NCBI RefSeq assembly: GCF_016583905.1
Contig: NZ_NRRY01000019.1
Coordinates: 62,001 to 126,000, forward strand
DNA from: Lamprobacter modestohalophilus
Lineage (GTDB): Bacteria > Pseudomonadota > Gammaproteobacteria > Chromatiales > Chromatiaceae
DNA length: 64,000 nucleotides
Direction of reading: 5' to 3'
Position 1 is the stretch's first letter. Each line of letters opens with the position of its first letter. Below the pieces are notes generated by a model, which saw nothing but the letters and a program-made list of their open reading frames with translations, had not been told where the DNA came from and searched no databases. Shown here in pieces: positions 1-8,655 of this stretch. The translations under genes and the position numbers were made by a program.

Positions 1-1
1 C

Positions 2-58
2 GAACTGCTTGGACAATACGAGCAGATCGTCGACGCCATGCCGCTCAAGCTCAGCTGA
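2..58 (+). CDS. 3' end of an unidentified CDS (partial)
   Basis: An open frame enters from the left edge and ends at TGA 56-58, encoding 18 residues (ELLGQYEQIVDAMPLKLS). It runs in the same direction as the CocE-type hydrolase gene 70 bp downstream. The fragment is too short to assign a family. Confidence 0.4.
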   Translation, partial: ELLGQYEQIVDAMPLKLS

Positions 59-127
59 TAGCCAAAGCTTAGCCGATAGAGTTCAGCCAATAGAAGCCAG
101 CAGCCTGTTCACGGCGAGGAGGTTCCA

Positions 128-2236
128 TTGCGAACGGTCACGGAGTTCCCCAACCCGATCATCGATCGCGAGCCTATCTGGATCGAGATGGCGGACGGTG
201 TGCGTCTGTCCGCCCGCATTTGGATGCCCGAGGATGCCGATCAACTCCCGGTGCCCGCGATCTTGGAGTACATCCCCTACCGCAAGCGCGATTCGATCCG
301 GCTGCGCGACGAGACCCTGCACCCCTACTTCGCCGGACACGGCTACGCCGCGGTGCGTGTCGACCTGCGCGGCAGCGGCGACTCCGAGGGCTTGCTCCAA
401 GACGAGTATCTGCAGCAGGAGCTCGACGACGGCCTCGAGGTGATCCGCTGGATTGCGGAACAGCGCTGGAGCGACGGCAAGGTCGGGATGATCGGCATCT
501 CCTGGGGCGGCTTCAATGGGCTGCAGCTCGCCGCGTTGCGGCCGCCGGCACTGAAGACGGTGATCAGCGTGGCCTCGAGCGACGACCGCTATGCCGACGA
601 CGTCCATCACATGGGCGGCTGCCTGCTCGGCGACAATCTGTCCTGGGCCTCGACCATGTTCGCCTACAACGCGCTGCCGCCCGACCCGGCGCTGGTCGGG
701 CCGAGCTGGCTGCAACGCCTGGAGCACAGCGGCCTGTGGCTGGAGCACTGGCTGCGCCATCAGCGTCGCGACGCCTATTGGCGCCACGCGTCGATCTGCG
801 AGGACTACAGCGCGCTTCGCTGCCCGGTCATGCTGGTCAGCGGTTGGGCCGACGGCTACAGCAATGCCGTCTTCCGGATGCTCGCGAAGCTCGAGGTGCC
901 GCGCCTCGGCGTGGTCGGTCCCTGGTCGCACAAGTATCCCCATCTCGGCGTGCCCGGCCCGGCCATCGGCTTCCTGCAGGAGGCCCTGCGCTGGTGGGAC
1001 CATTGGCTCAAGGGCCTCGATACCGGTGTGATGGAGGAGCCGATGCTGCGGGCCTGGCTGCAGGACAGCGTCCCACCCACCACCCGCTACGAGGAGCGCC
1101 CGGGGCGCTGGGTCGGAGAACGCAGCTGGCCCTCAGCGCGCATCCAGCCGTTGAGGCTGCAATTGGCCCCGCATCGACTGCTCACCGAGTCCGAGGAGCG
1201 CCAGATTGGAGCCAACCTGGAAGGTAACCAGGAATCCAACCCGCAAACCACCCATCGGGAGGCCGAACGGGAGTCTGATCAGAAGGCCGATCCTAAAGCC
1301 CATGAGGCCTCGCAATACCTGCACTCACCGCTCGGGCTCGGACTCTTCGCCGGCAAATGGTGCTCCTATGCGGCATCGCCCGATCTCCCCCACGACCAGC
1401 GCCAGGAGGACGGCGGCGCCCTCGTCTACGATTCGGCACCACTCGAAGAGCCGCTCGAGATCCTGGGGAGTCCGAGCCTCCTGCTTGAGCTGTCGGCGGA
1501 ATGCCCGGTCGCCATGGTGGCGGTGCGCCTCTCCGACATCGCCCCCGACAACAAGGCAACCCGCGTCACCTTCGGCCTGCTCAACCTGACCCACCGCGAT
1601 TCCAGCGATGCGCCGACACCGCTGGAGCCGTGCAAACGGTATCGCGTCCAGGTAGCGCTCAACGATGTCGGCTATGCGTTCCCGCCCGGTCACCGCGTGC
1701 GCATCGCGCTCTCGACCTCCTATTGGCCGATGGCCTGGCCGGCCCCAGAATCGGTCGGTCTGACAGTCTACCCGGGCAGCAGCAGACTCACCCTTCCGGC
1801 CCGGCCACCAGCCAGCCATGACGCGGAAATCGGTCACTTCGGTCCCGCCGAGGGTACGGCGCCATCGGCCAGTCAAATGCTGAGCCCCGGCCAACACAGC
1901 TGGCGGGTGATCCGCGACCTGGAGACCGATGTCTCGACACTGGAGGTCGTCAACGACAACGGCTGTCGCCATCTCTCGGGGCCAGATCTGACCGAAACGA
2001 AAAAGGCACTCGAGTGGTACAGCTCTCGTGGCGACGAGTACGATTCGCCCCGCGGAGAGGCCCTCTGGGAGCGCTCGCTGACGCGAGGCGACTGGAGTAT
2101 CCACACGCGCACGCGCACCCTGCTCACATCAGACAGCCGATTCTTCTACCTGAGCGCCGAACTCGATGCCTGGGAGGACGGCAAGCGGATCTATTCGCGC
2201 AACTGGGATCATCGCATCGAGCGCGACCTCCTTTAG
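128..2236 (+). CDS. CocE/NonD family alpha/beta hydrolase (X-Pro peptidase-like)
   Basis: Predicted 702-residue serine hydrolase of the CocE / X-Pro dipeptidyl-peptidase S15 type. These enzymes cleave acyl, amide or peptide bonds; the substrate here is unknown. The nucleophile elbow GISWGG gives Ser125, and Asp242 (SGWADGYSN) and His268 (PWSHKYP) complete the expected triad. The last ~300 residues match the beta-rich C-terminal domain of the family (RVTFGLLNLTHRDS, GHRVRIALSTSYWP). I chose the TTG start at 128 because a GAGGAGG ribosome site lies 5 nt before it. Residues ~355-400 (EGNQESNPQTT... AERESDQKADPK) form a charged low-complexity insert between the catalytic and C-terminal parts. No signal peptide is seen, so a cytoplasmic location is likely. 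Confidence 0.88.
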   Translation: MRTVTEFPNPIIDREPIWIEMADGVRLSARIWMPEDADQLPVPAILEYIPYRKRDSIRLRDETLHPYFAGHGYAAVRVDLRGSGDSEGLLQDEYLQQELDDGLEVIRWIAEQRWSDGKVGMIGISWGGFNGLQLAALRPPALKTVISVASSDDRYADDVHHMGGCLLGDNLSWASTMFAYNALPPDPALVGPSWLQRLEHSGLWLEHWLRHQRRDAYWRHASICEDYSALRCPVMLVSGWADGYSNAVFRMLAKLEVPRLGVVGPWSHKYPHLGVPGPAIGFLQEALRWWDHWLKGLDTGVMEEPMLRAWLQDSVPPTTRYEERPGRWVGERSWPSARIQPLRLQLAPHRLLTESEERQIGANLEGNQESNPQTTHREAERESDQKADPKAHEASQYLHSPLGLGLFAGKWCSYAASPDLPHDQRQEDGGALVYDSAPLEEPLEILGSPSLLLELSAECPVAMVAVRLSDIAPDNKATRVTFGLLNLTHRDSSDAPTPLEPCKRYRVQVALNDVGYAFPPGHRVRIALSTSYWPMAWPAPESVGLTVYPGSSRLTLPARPPASHDAEIGHFGPAEGTAPSASQMLSPGQHSWRVIRDLETDVSTLEVVNDNGCRHLSGPDLTETKKALEWYSSRGDEYDSPRGEALWERSLTRGDWSIHTRTRTLLTSDSRFFYLSAELDAWEDGKRIYSRNWDHRIERDLL

Positions 2237-2285
2237 GCGATTGGCGACGGATCAGGATCAACCTGGGATCAGGATCAGCCGGGGC

Positions 2286-3177
2286 TCAGAGCAGCAGCAG
2301 GCTGAGCGCCATCACCACCATGCCAGCGACCAGCGCATACACCGTTGGATGGTGCTCACCATAGGTCTCGGCCGATGGCAGCAGCACGTCGAAGGAGATG
2401 AAGATCATGATCCCGGCGACGGCCGCCAGTGAGAGACCGAGCAGGGCCTGGGACCAAAAGCCCGACAACAACAGCAGGCCGAGCAACGCGCCGATCGGCT
2501 CCGAGAGCCCCGACAGCGCGGACCAGCCGAACGCCTGCCAGCGACTGTCGGTCGCGTAGTAGACCGGCACCGAGACCGCGATCCCTTCAGGGATATTGTG
2601 GATACCCACCGCAAGCGCGACCGGTATCCCGAGATGGATATCCTGCATCGAGGTCAGCAAGGTCGCCAACCCTTCAGGCAGGTTGTGCAGCGTGATGACC
2701 GCTGCGGTGAGCAGACCGACGTTCATCAGCGGCTCGGCGCCAACCGCCTCGTTTCCCTTGCTGTCGGTTTCTGCACTGCCAGAAGCCTCCGCGTTTACCC
2801 CACTGCTAGAAGGGCCCTGCGTGCCTGGAGAGTTCCTCGTGCCTGGAGAGTCCAGCGTGTTGGGAGAGCGCATCTCATGCGGGTTGTACGAGCGGAACCG
2901 AGCGGTCGATGACGGCAACCAGCAGCATGCCGACGAACAAGGCGACAACGGCTATGGTTTGCGGTGCGCTGCTGATCTCCTCGAGCGCATCCACGCCGGA
3001 CGGCAGCAGCTCGACGAAGGAGACGTAGATCATCACCCCCGCCGAGAACCCGAGCGCGACCCCGAGGAAGCGGATATTGGCACGAGGGGCAAAGAAGGCG
3101 ATCACACTGCCAATCGCAGTAGCGAGGCCGGCAAGCAGCGTCAACAGCAATGCCGGTCCGATCGAAGTGGCATCCAT
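2286..3177 (-). pseudogene. zupT: ZupT-like zinc/divalent metal transporter, frameshifted
   Basis: ZIP-family metal importer split over two frames. The 5' part (ATG 3177, [17 protein letters not shown]) holds the first membrane helices up to [12 protein letters not shown] and then stops at 2875. The 3' part resumes one base out of register with YNPHEMR and runs to 2286. It holds both family metal motifs, HNLPEG and HNIPEG, and the last helices. The two parts together make about 300 residues, against ~257 in E. coli ZupT. The excess is a low-complexity cytosolic loop (SPNTLDSPGTRNSPGTQ, then EASGSAETDSKGNE) in the position of the family's variable loop. The break is near 2890. It could be a genuine null mutation, a sequencing error or recoding. 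AAGGAG lies 13 nt before the start. Confidence 0.8.
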
Positions 3178-3287
3178 AGAGAGTGGCTCCTTGGACTGGA
3201 CTGATAAGGTCGGAGGGTTTGGCATCATCCGTGCATTTTTCTCGCCAAACTGACCCTTCGCCAAACTGACCTTTCACTGGAGGATGC

Positions 3288-3809
3288 ATGGCAAACGAGC
3301 TCAACAACCGGACCATTGGGGTTCTAGTCGAGAATCTCTTCGAAGACCTGGAGCTGTGGTATCCGCTGATTCGGATGCGCGAGGCGGGTGCGCAGACCCG
3401 GCTCATCGGCACTGCGAAAACGACCTATCGGGGCAAGCATGGCCTGACCGCTGAAGCCGAAGAGGCTGTCGGCTCAGTCCGCGCGGATGAACTCGATGCG
3501 CTGATCATCCCAGGCGGCTATGCCCCCGATCGGATGCGTCGCGACCAGCCGCTGCTTGAGCTGGTACAAGGCGTCGCAGCCTTGGAGCGACCCATCGCCT
3601 TCATCTGTCATGCCGGCTGGGTGCCGATCTCGGCGGAGATCGTGCGCGGCCGACGCGTCACCTCGGCACCGTCGATCAAAGACGATCTGCGCAACGCCGG
3701 TGCCGAGTGGGAGGACGAAGCGGTGGTCGTCGATGGCCCGCTGATCTCGAGCCGGCATCCTGGCGATCTGCCGATGTTCTGTCAGGCCCTGATCGCACAG
3801 CTGAGCTGA
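3288..3809 (+). CDS. DJ-1/PfpI family protein
   Basis: 173-residue single-domain protein of the DJ-1/PfpI (class I glutamine amidotransferase-like) superfamily. Members act as deglycases, chaperones or cysteine peptidases, so the exact activity cannot be told from sequence. The nucleophile elbow AFICHAGW gives Cys107-His108, and the N-terminal ENLFEDLEL carries the family's acidic residue. GRRVTSAPSIKDDLRNAGA and the terminal VVDGPLISSRHPGDLP are typical. The ATG is preceded by GGAGG. It is divergent from the zupT remnant. A strong hairpin lies just downstream. Confidence 0.88.
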   Translation: MANELNNRTIGVLVENLFEDLELWYPLIRMREAGAQTRLIGTAKTTYRGKHGLTAEAEEAVGSVRADELDALIIPGGYAPDRMRRDQPLLELVQGVAALERPIAFICHAGWVPISAEIVRGRRVTSAPSIKDDLRNAGAEWEDEAVVVDGPLISSRHPGDLPMFCQALIAQLS

Positions 3810-3821
3810 GGGGTCCGCATG

Positions 3822-3855
3822 CCATCGGTTGCCGTGCAAATCACCCAACCGATGG
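3822..3855 (+). terminator. Stem-loop downstream of the PfpI-type gene
   Basis: A perfect 10-bp inverted repeat, CCATCGGTTG (3822-3831) and CAACCGATGG (3846-3855), with a 14-nt loop lies 12 bp after the stop codon. No T-run follows, so it is not a canonical intrinsic terminator. It could attenuate transcription or stabilise the upstream mRNA before the small ORF and antiporter gene. Confidence 0.5.
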
Positions 3856-3929
3856 TGGATAGCACCCTAACCCTTTGCAATGACAGCCGCCCAGCCGGGT
3901 CGACACTCGCAGCCACAGTGGAGGAACCA

Positions 3930-4013
3930 ATGAACGAGCCTGATCATCCTTTCATGGACGAGCGAGCTGCATCACAGTCTCTGGTACTCGATCAGATGAG
4001 CGCACGGACATGA
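3930..4013 (+). CDS. Small ORF, possible leader peptide of the antiporter
   Basis: 27-residue reading frame starting MNEPDHPFMDER and ending at TGA 4011-4013. GGAGG (3920-3924) sits 5 nt before its ATG, and its stop overlaps the antiporter start as ATGA. The antiporter ATG has no Shine-Dalgarno site of its own visible. The arrangement suggests translational coupling through a short upstream peptide. I recognise no family, and the frame could be open by chance. Confidence 0.4.
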   Translation: MNEPDHPFMDERAASQSLVLDQMSART

Positions 4014-5200
4014 CGGATGCTGGTAGTGCCAATGATGCGGCGCCGATCCTGCTCACCATCGGCGGGATCTTCCTGATCGGGTTGTTCGCCGATCTGCTCG
4101 GGCGGCGCACGCCGTTGCCGCGGGTCACACTGCTGCTGCTCGCCGGGCTGTTGGTTGGACCCGAGGTGTTGGATCTGCTGCCGGCCTTCACCGAGCAGTG
4201 GTTTCCGATCCTGACCAATCTGGCACTGGCGATGATCGGGTTACTGATCGGGCAGACGATCCGCCCCGAGAACTTGCGGCGACTGGGCCGGCGCGTGCTG
4301 ATCCTGTCGACGAGCAAGGTGATCCTCGCCTCGGCCTGCGTGTTCGGCGGCCTGCTGCTGCTCGGCGTGCAGCTGGAGGCCGCACTGCTGCTGGCCGGCA
4401 TCGCCCCAGCCACCGCGCCGGCGGCCACCTTCGACGTCGTCCACGAAATCGAGGCCGAAGGCGAATTCACCGACACCCTCCTCGGCATCGTTGCCATCGA
4501 CGATGGCTGGGGCATCATCCTGTTCAGCCTGCTGCTCAGCATCGCCGAGCGTATCGCCGGCGACAGCGGCTCGCTGGGCGTGCTGCTCTCGGCAAGCTGG
4601 GAGCTGTTCGGCGCCTTGGCACTCGGTGCCTTGCTGGCCGCACCAATGGCCTATCTGAGCGGGCGCATCACACGCGGCGAGCCGACCCAGGCCGAGGCGC
4701 TCGGGTTCGTGCTGCTGTGCGCCGGACTCGCGCTCTGGGCCGAGGTCTCCTACATCCTCGCCTGTATGACGCTCGGCGCCTTCGTGTCGAGCTTCGCGGC
4801 CCATCACAAGCGCCCGTTCCAGGCCATCGAAGGGATCGAGTGGCCCTATCTGATCCTGTTCTTCCTGCTCGCCGGGGCCTCGCTGCATCTCGATGCCCTC
4901 ACCGCGGTCGGTTTGATCGGTGCCGTCTACATCCTGACACGCGCCGCGGGGCTGTATCTCGGCGCGCAGCTTGGCGGGCGGGTTAGCGGTGCTCCACCGC
5001 GCATCTACAACTGGATCGGTCTCGCGGTCCTGCCACAGGCCGGGGTGGCCCTGGGCTTGGCGCTGGTCGCCGCCCAGGCCTTCCCGTCGCTCGAGAACCT
5101 CATCCTGCCCACCGTGCTCGGCACCACCGTGGTCTTCGAGCTGATCGGCCCCATCGCGGCCCGCTTCGCGCTGCGTCGGGCCGGTGAGGCACATGCCTGA
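4010..5200 (+). CDS. Cation:proton antiporter, Kef/CPA2-like
   Basis: 396-residue polytopic membrane protein with about 12 hydrophobic segments, resembling the membrane domain of Kef-type and other CPA monovalent cation/H+ exchangers. Typical features are GIFLIGLFADLLGRRTPLPRV at the N-terminus, a second Pro-rich core helix (LLLAGIAPATAPAATFDVV) and VAIDDGWGIILFSLL, whose paired Asp lie in the usual ion-binding region. No cytoplasmic TrkA_N domain follows, so it is the short form. It probably exchanges Na+ or K+ for H+ in pH and salt homeostasis; ion selectivity cannot be read here. The start overlaps a 27-residue ORF by ATGA. Confidence 0.88.
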   Translation: MTDAGSANDAAPILLTIGGIFLIGLFADLLGRRTPLPRVTLLLLAGLLVGPEVLDLLPAFTEQWFPILTNLALAMIGLLIGQTIRPENLRRLGRRVLILSTSKVILASACVFGGLLLLGVQLEAALLLAGIAPATAPAATFDVVHEIEAEGEFTDTLLGIVAIDDGWGIILFSLLLSIAERIAGDSGSLGVLLSASWELFGALALGALLAAPMAYLSGRITRGEPTQAEALGFVLLCAGLALWAEVSYILACMTLGAFVSSFAAHHKRPFQAIEGIEWPYLILFFLLAGASLHLDALTAVGLIGAVYILTRAAGLYLGAQLGGRVSGAPPRIYNWIGLAVLPQAGVALGLALVAAQAFPSLENLILPTVLGTTVVFELIGPIAARFALRRAGEAHA

Positions 5201-5205
5201 GCGCG

Positions 5206-5233
5206 CACGGCGATCGAGGCACGGCGATCGAAA
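5206..5233 (+). repeat. 14-bp tandem repeat in spacer
   Basis: Two copies of cacggcgatcgaRR lie head to tail between the antiporter and dehydrogenase genes. They belong to the family of short spacer repeats seen across the window. Confidence 0.6.
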
Positions 5234-5336
5234 TAGCGACAGCGAACAGCGAAGCAACCGAGTGGCACGCAAGATGCTGCGCTTCCAATAAGCGCAACCG
5301 ATGCAGACCCAAATCACTGACCACAGGAGCAACAGC

Positions 5337-6107
5337 ATGCAGCGCATCAGCGGAAAAACGGCGATCGTCACCGGCGGCAGCCACGGCATTGGCCGCGCAA
5401 CCTGTTCCCGGCTTGCCGCCGAGGGTGCCCGGATCGCGGTGACCGATATCCAAGATGAGGAGGGTGAGGCGCTCGCCAGCGCGATCCGCGACCAAGGCGG
5501 CGAGGCCCGCTACTGGCATCTCGACGTCGCCACCGAAGCCTCGGTCGAGCAGGTCTTCGCCGAGATCGACGAGGCGCTGGGAGCGCCCCAGGTGTTGGTC
5601 AACAATGCGGGCATCTCCGGCACCGACAAGCCGACCGATCAACTGACCGAGGCCGAGTGGCAGCAGGTACAGGACATCAATGTCAAGGGCGTTTTCCTCT
5701 GCACCAAGCACGTCATCCCGTACATGCGCCGTGTCGGCGGCGGCAGCATCGTCAACCTGTCATCGATCTACGGGATCATCGGCGCACCGGACATCCCCTC
5801 CTACCATGCCTCCAAAGGCGCGGTCAGACAGATGACCAAGACCGATGCGCTGCTCTACGCCGGCGAGGGCATTCGGGTCAATTCGATCCATCCAGGCTTC
5901 ATCTGGACACCCCTCGTCGAGGCGCTCGCCAAGGATTCCGGGCAGGATGTCGATGCCTATCGAGAGCAGCTTGACGCGCGACATCCGGTCGGTCATGTCG
6001 GCGAGCCGGACGACATCGCCAATGGCGTCCTCTACCTCGCAAGCGACGAGGCCAAGTTTGTCACCGGCAGCGAGCTGGTCATCGATGGCGGCTATACCGC
6101 GCGCTGA
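5337..6107 (+). CDS. SDR family NAD(P)-dependent oxidoreductase
   Basis: 256-residue classical short-chain dehydrogenase/reductase. The cofactor loop TGGSHGIG is at residues 12-19, NNAG at 89-92, the catalytic Ser near 142, and YHASK gives Tyr156 and Lys160. The C-terminus FVTGSELVIDGGYTAR is the usual SDR ending. Asp37 at the end of beta-2 (AVTDIQD) suggests NAD(H) preference. The substrate is unknown; cyclopentanol- and 3-hydroxy-type dehydrogenases look similar. I chose the ATG at 5337 because AGGAG lies just upstream; an in-frame ATG at 5301 lacks such a site. Confidence 0.92.
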   Translation: MQRISGKTAIVTGGSHGIGRATCSRLAAEGARIAVTDIQDEEGEALASAIRDQGGEARYWHLDVATEASVEQVFAEIDEALGAPQVLVNNAGISGTDKPTDQLTEAEWQQVQDINVKGVFLCTKHVIPYMRRVGGGSIVNLSSIYGIIGAPDIPSYHASKGAVRQMTKTDALLYAGEGIRVNSIHPGFIWTPLVEALAKDSGQDVDAYREQLDARHPVGHVGEPDDIANGVLYLASDEAKFVTGSELVIDGGYTAR

Positions 6108-6241
6108 GCACAGGGGCCTCTACTCCATGCTGGCACCGGTCGCAAAGGAGGAGCCGTGGGAGATCGAAGTCGATGCGATCAACTTGGCGCGCAAGGTGGG
6201 CGGGAGCGATCGGCTAGCGACGATTCGTTCGACGGTTGGGG

Positions 6242-6269
6242 GATGAGGGATGAGGGATGAGGGATGAGG
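6242..6269 (+). repeat. Heptamer tandem repeat (gatgagg x4)
   Basis: Four perfect head-to-tail copies of gatgagg lie in the spacer between the dehydrogenase gene and the converging toxin-antitoxin operon. The 7-bp unit resembles cyanobacterial STRR repeats. Confidence 0.8.
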
Positions 6270-6282
6270 GTACGTTTCCGCC

Positions 6283-6651
6283 TCAGGCCGCCTGGCGCGG
6301 CTTTGCGCTCAGGCGCAAATCAACGTGGATATTGGCATAAGGGCAGAGCACCCCACCGCGCTCAGTGCGCTCTATCAATCCCAGTTGCGCGAGCGCCGTC
6401 ACATCCTCATGCACCCGCTTTACGTCACGCCCAAGGCGACGGGCGAGCTCGCGAACGGACAACGCCCCGGTGCCCATCAGCGCCTGCACCAAGGACCAGC
6501 GCCGTTCCGTCAAACGGCCAAAGAGTATGTCCGCAGACTCGAAATTCAGCGTCTCGCCTTGATAGCTCTCGGCCTGCGCGCGGGTGCCTGCCGCACGCAG
6601 AGCCGCACGCCAATCCGGATTGAGCGTGATTCTTAGTGTTCGCTTCTCCAT
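6283..6651 (-). CDS. tumA: HTH DNA-binding antitoxin, TumA-like
   Basis: 122-residue protein with a winged-helix core (LSVRELARRLGRDVKRVHEDVTALAQLGLIERTERGGV), resembling the HVO_A0114/MarR-like antitoxins that accompany TumE toxins. It should neutralise the upstream toxin and repress the operon. The N-terminus MEKRTLRITLNPDW is family-like and sets the start at 6651, inside the toxin gene's 3' end (16-bp overlap), which implies coupling. The order is toxin first, antitoxin second. Confidence 0.75.
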   Translation of the reverse strand: MEKRTLRITLNPDWRAALRAAGTRAQAESYQGETLNFESADILFGRLTERRWSLVQALMGTGALSVRELARRLGRDVKRVHEDVTALAQLGLIERTERGGVLCPYANIHVDLRLSAKPRQAA

Positions 6652-6920
6652 CGTTCGACCTCTGTCATCAGATCCTCGATCAGCTGATCGACACCTGTAA
6701 ATTGGTACGGCTGTTCCTGTCCCTGGCGGTGGCAATGATCGCCCTTGCCGCGCTCGTTGTCGAAGCCAATCACCCGTTCGCCGTTGACCACAAACACCGC
6801 CCGGTATTTATAGCGGTGCATGCAGGGTGGCACCGCTGCTGGTAGACGCCAGACCACCAGCTCAAGGATTCCGCCCTCTGGCGTGATGTCTTTGAAACTC
6901 GTGATGAGCGTGGCCTTCAT
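6636..6920 (-). CDS. tumE: TumE-family toxin (DUF6516)
   Basis: 94-residue protein starting MKATLITSFKD, with ELVVWRLP, HRYKYRAVFVVNGERVIGFDNERGKGDHCH and a C-terminal helix VDQLIEDLMTEVERW. These match the DUF6516/TumE toxin family, whose biochemical activity is not firmly known. The charged GFDNExGKGDHxH stretch is the conserved core. I chose the ATG at 6920; upstream in-frame starts would read through the promoter and operator. It is cotranscribed with the overlapping HTH antitoxin. No Shine-Dalgarno site precedes the ATG, so the mRNA may be leaderless. Confidence 0.75.
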
Positions 6921-6956
6921 GTTGGCAACAATGCCAACGCAAGCGGCCGTTGTCAA
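6921..6956 (-). promoter_or_regulatory. tumE promoter with overlapping palindromic operator
   Basis: A perfect 7-bp inverted repeat, GTTGGCA-ACAA-TGCCAAC (6921-6938), directly abuts the toxin start. Read on the minus strand, TTGACA (6951-6956) and CATTGT (6928-6933) are 17 bp apart and could be the -35 and -10 boxes. The palindrome covers the weak -10. This is the layout expected for antitoxin autorepression, with transcription starting close to the ATG. Confidence 0.55.
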
Positions 6957-7107
6957 TAACGTCAACGAATTGAAAATCACGGCATGACGCGGTCGGGGAT
7001 CGAGCTTCGCGATAGAGCTCTCCCGGCGGGGTGTTCGATTGCTGGAATCAAGCCATCGTCAGGGGAAGCGGCCCGGCTCCCCAGGCGATAAACCCACTGC
7101 GCTCCGT

Positions 7108-8535
7108 TCAGCGATGGGCGCTGGCCAACCCATGGAGACTGTTCCCGGCGAACAGCTCGGCGGCCTCGCCCAGCGTCTCCGAGAGCGTCGGATGGGGATG
7201 GATGGCGAGCGACAGATCCTCAGCGAGTGCGCCCATCTCAATCGCCAGCACAGCCTCGGCGATCAGCCCCTCAGCGCCGCGCCCAACAATGCCAGCACCA
7301 AGCAAGCGCCCGCTGTCCGGGTCCATGATGAGCTTGGTCAGTCCGGCCTCGGCGCCCAGGCTCAACGCCCGGCCCGAGCCCTGCCAAGGAAAGCGGGTGA
7401 CGCTGACCTGGCGTCCTTGCTGCTCGGCCTCGGCCTCGCTCAGGCCGCACCAGGCGATCTGCGGATCGGTATAGATCACCGCCGGGATGGCCCGGGCATC
7501 GAAGGCGGCCGGCCGCCCGGCGATCACCTCAGCCGCCACCCTGCCCTCGTGCATGGCCTCATGCGCGAGCTGCTGACCGCCGGCGACATCGCCAATGGCG
7601 AAGATCCCTTGCGTGCTGGTGCCGCGTTCGGCATCGACCTTGATGACGCCTTGGTCATCGGTCTCGATGCCGGCCTCATCGAGGCCGAGGTCATCGGTGT
7701 TCGGGCGGCGCCCGATCGCCACCAGCACCCGCTCGAACGACTGCTCACGCGAGCCATCAGCGTCCTCGAGCCGGACGCTCACCTGGCCCTCGTGCTCATC
7801 GGCCGCCCGCACGCTGGTCTCCAGCGCGATGCGCTCGAAGCGTTGCTCGAGCTGCTTGCGCAGCGGCGCGACCAGCTCCGGATCGGTACCCGGTAGCAAG
7901 CGGTCGGTCTGCTCGACCAGACTGACCCGCGCACCCAGCGCGGCGTAGACGCTGCCAAGCTCGAGCCCGACGTAGCCGCCACCGACTACCAGCAGCCGCT
8001 CGGGGATATCGGGCAGCGCCAGGGCGCCGGTCGAGTCCATGATCCGCCCCTGCGAACTCGCACTCAGACCCGGCGGCGACAGGGGCTGCGAGCCGGTTGC
8101 GATGATCGCCTGCTCGAAATCGATGCTCGAATACTCGGACGCCGAGAGCAGCAGCCGCCGCGGTCCGCCAAAACGCCCGCGGCCCTGGATGCGCTGGATG
8201 CCACGCGCCTCGCACAGGCCGGCAAGGCCCTTGGTCAGACGCTCGACGATGCCATCCTTCCAACCACGCAGCCGCTCGAGATCCCACTGTGGCTCGCCGA
8301 GCCCCAGCCCCATCGCCTCAGCCTCGGCCGCGATGACAGCGGTCTCGGCGGCCTGCAGCAGGGCCTTGGACGGGATACAGCCACGCTGCAGGCAGACGCC
8401 GCCAAGCACCGGCTCATCACTCACCAGGGTCACATCCAGCCCCAGATCAGCGGCCCGGAATGCCGCCGCATACCCGCCTGGCCCGGCGCCGAGCACCAGT
8501 ACCTGGGTCTCGACTGGTAGATCGCCCATTACCAT
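7108..8535 (-). CDS. lpdA: Dihydrolipoyl dehydrogenase (E3)
   Basis: 475-residue FAD-dependent E3 that reoxidises dihydrolipoamide on the E2 subunit and yields NADH. FAD motif GAGPGGYAAAFRAADLG is near the N-terminus, the redox disulfide is GGVCLQRGCIPSKAL, the NAD motif is GGGYVGLELGS, and the C-terminal acid/base motif is HPHPTLSE. There is no N-terminal lipoyl domain. The ATG at 8535 has GGAGG 7 nt upstream; the second in-frame ATG two codons later is spaced worse. It is the last gene of the pyruvate dehydrogenase operon. The 120-bp gap to E2 is filled with 14-bp repeats, one copy of which carries this ribosome site. Confidence 0.95.
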   Translation of the reverse strand: MVMGDLPVETQVLVLGAGPGGYAAAFRAADLGLDVTLVSDEPVLGGVCLQRGCIPSKALLQAAETAVIAAEAEAMGLGLGEPQWDLERLRGWKDGIVERLTKGLAGLCEARGIQRIQGRGRFGGPRRLLLSASEYSSIDFEQAIIATGSQPLSPPGLSASSQGRIMDSTGALALPDIPERLLVVGGGYVGLELGSVYAALGARVSLVEQTDRLLPGTDPELVAPLRKQLEQRFERIALETSVRAADEHEGQVSVRLEDADGSREQSFERVLVAIGRRPNTDDLGLDEAGIETDDQGVIKVDAERGTSTQGIFAIGDVAGGQQLAHEAMHEGRVAAEVIAGRPAAFDARAIPAVIYTDPQIAWCGLSEAEAEQQGRQVSVTRFPWQGSGRALSLGAEAGLTKLIMDPDSGRLLGAGIVGRGAEGLIAEAVLAIEMGALAEDLSLAIHPHPTLSETLGEAAELFAGNSLHGLASAHR

Positions 8536-8643
8536 CTCGATACCTCCATCTCGATACCTACATCGCGCCACCGCGATCGCGACAGCTCGGTCGTGACAGA
8601 TCAATCACGACCGCTCGATCACAACCGCTCGATCACGACAGGG
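8533..8643 (-). repeat. 14-bp tandem repeats between pdhC and lpdA
   Basis: Two copies of a 14-bp unit (catctcgatacctM, from 8533) overlap the lpdA start and duplicate its ribosome-binding sequence. A second set of about three 14-bp units (cgctcgatcacRac) lies at ~8597-8640. No gene is seen in the 120-bp spacer. Confidence 0.6.
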
Positions 8644-8655
8644 CGGCTTGCTTGC

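Noticed and set aside
4241-5389. 382-codon minus-strand open frame
   Set aside because: Antisense of the antiporter gene; Gln/Gly/Ala composition and no recognisable domain.
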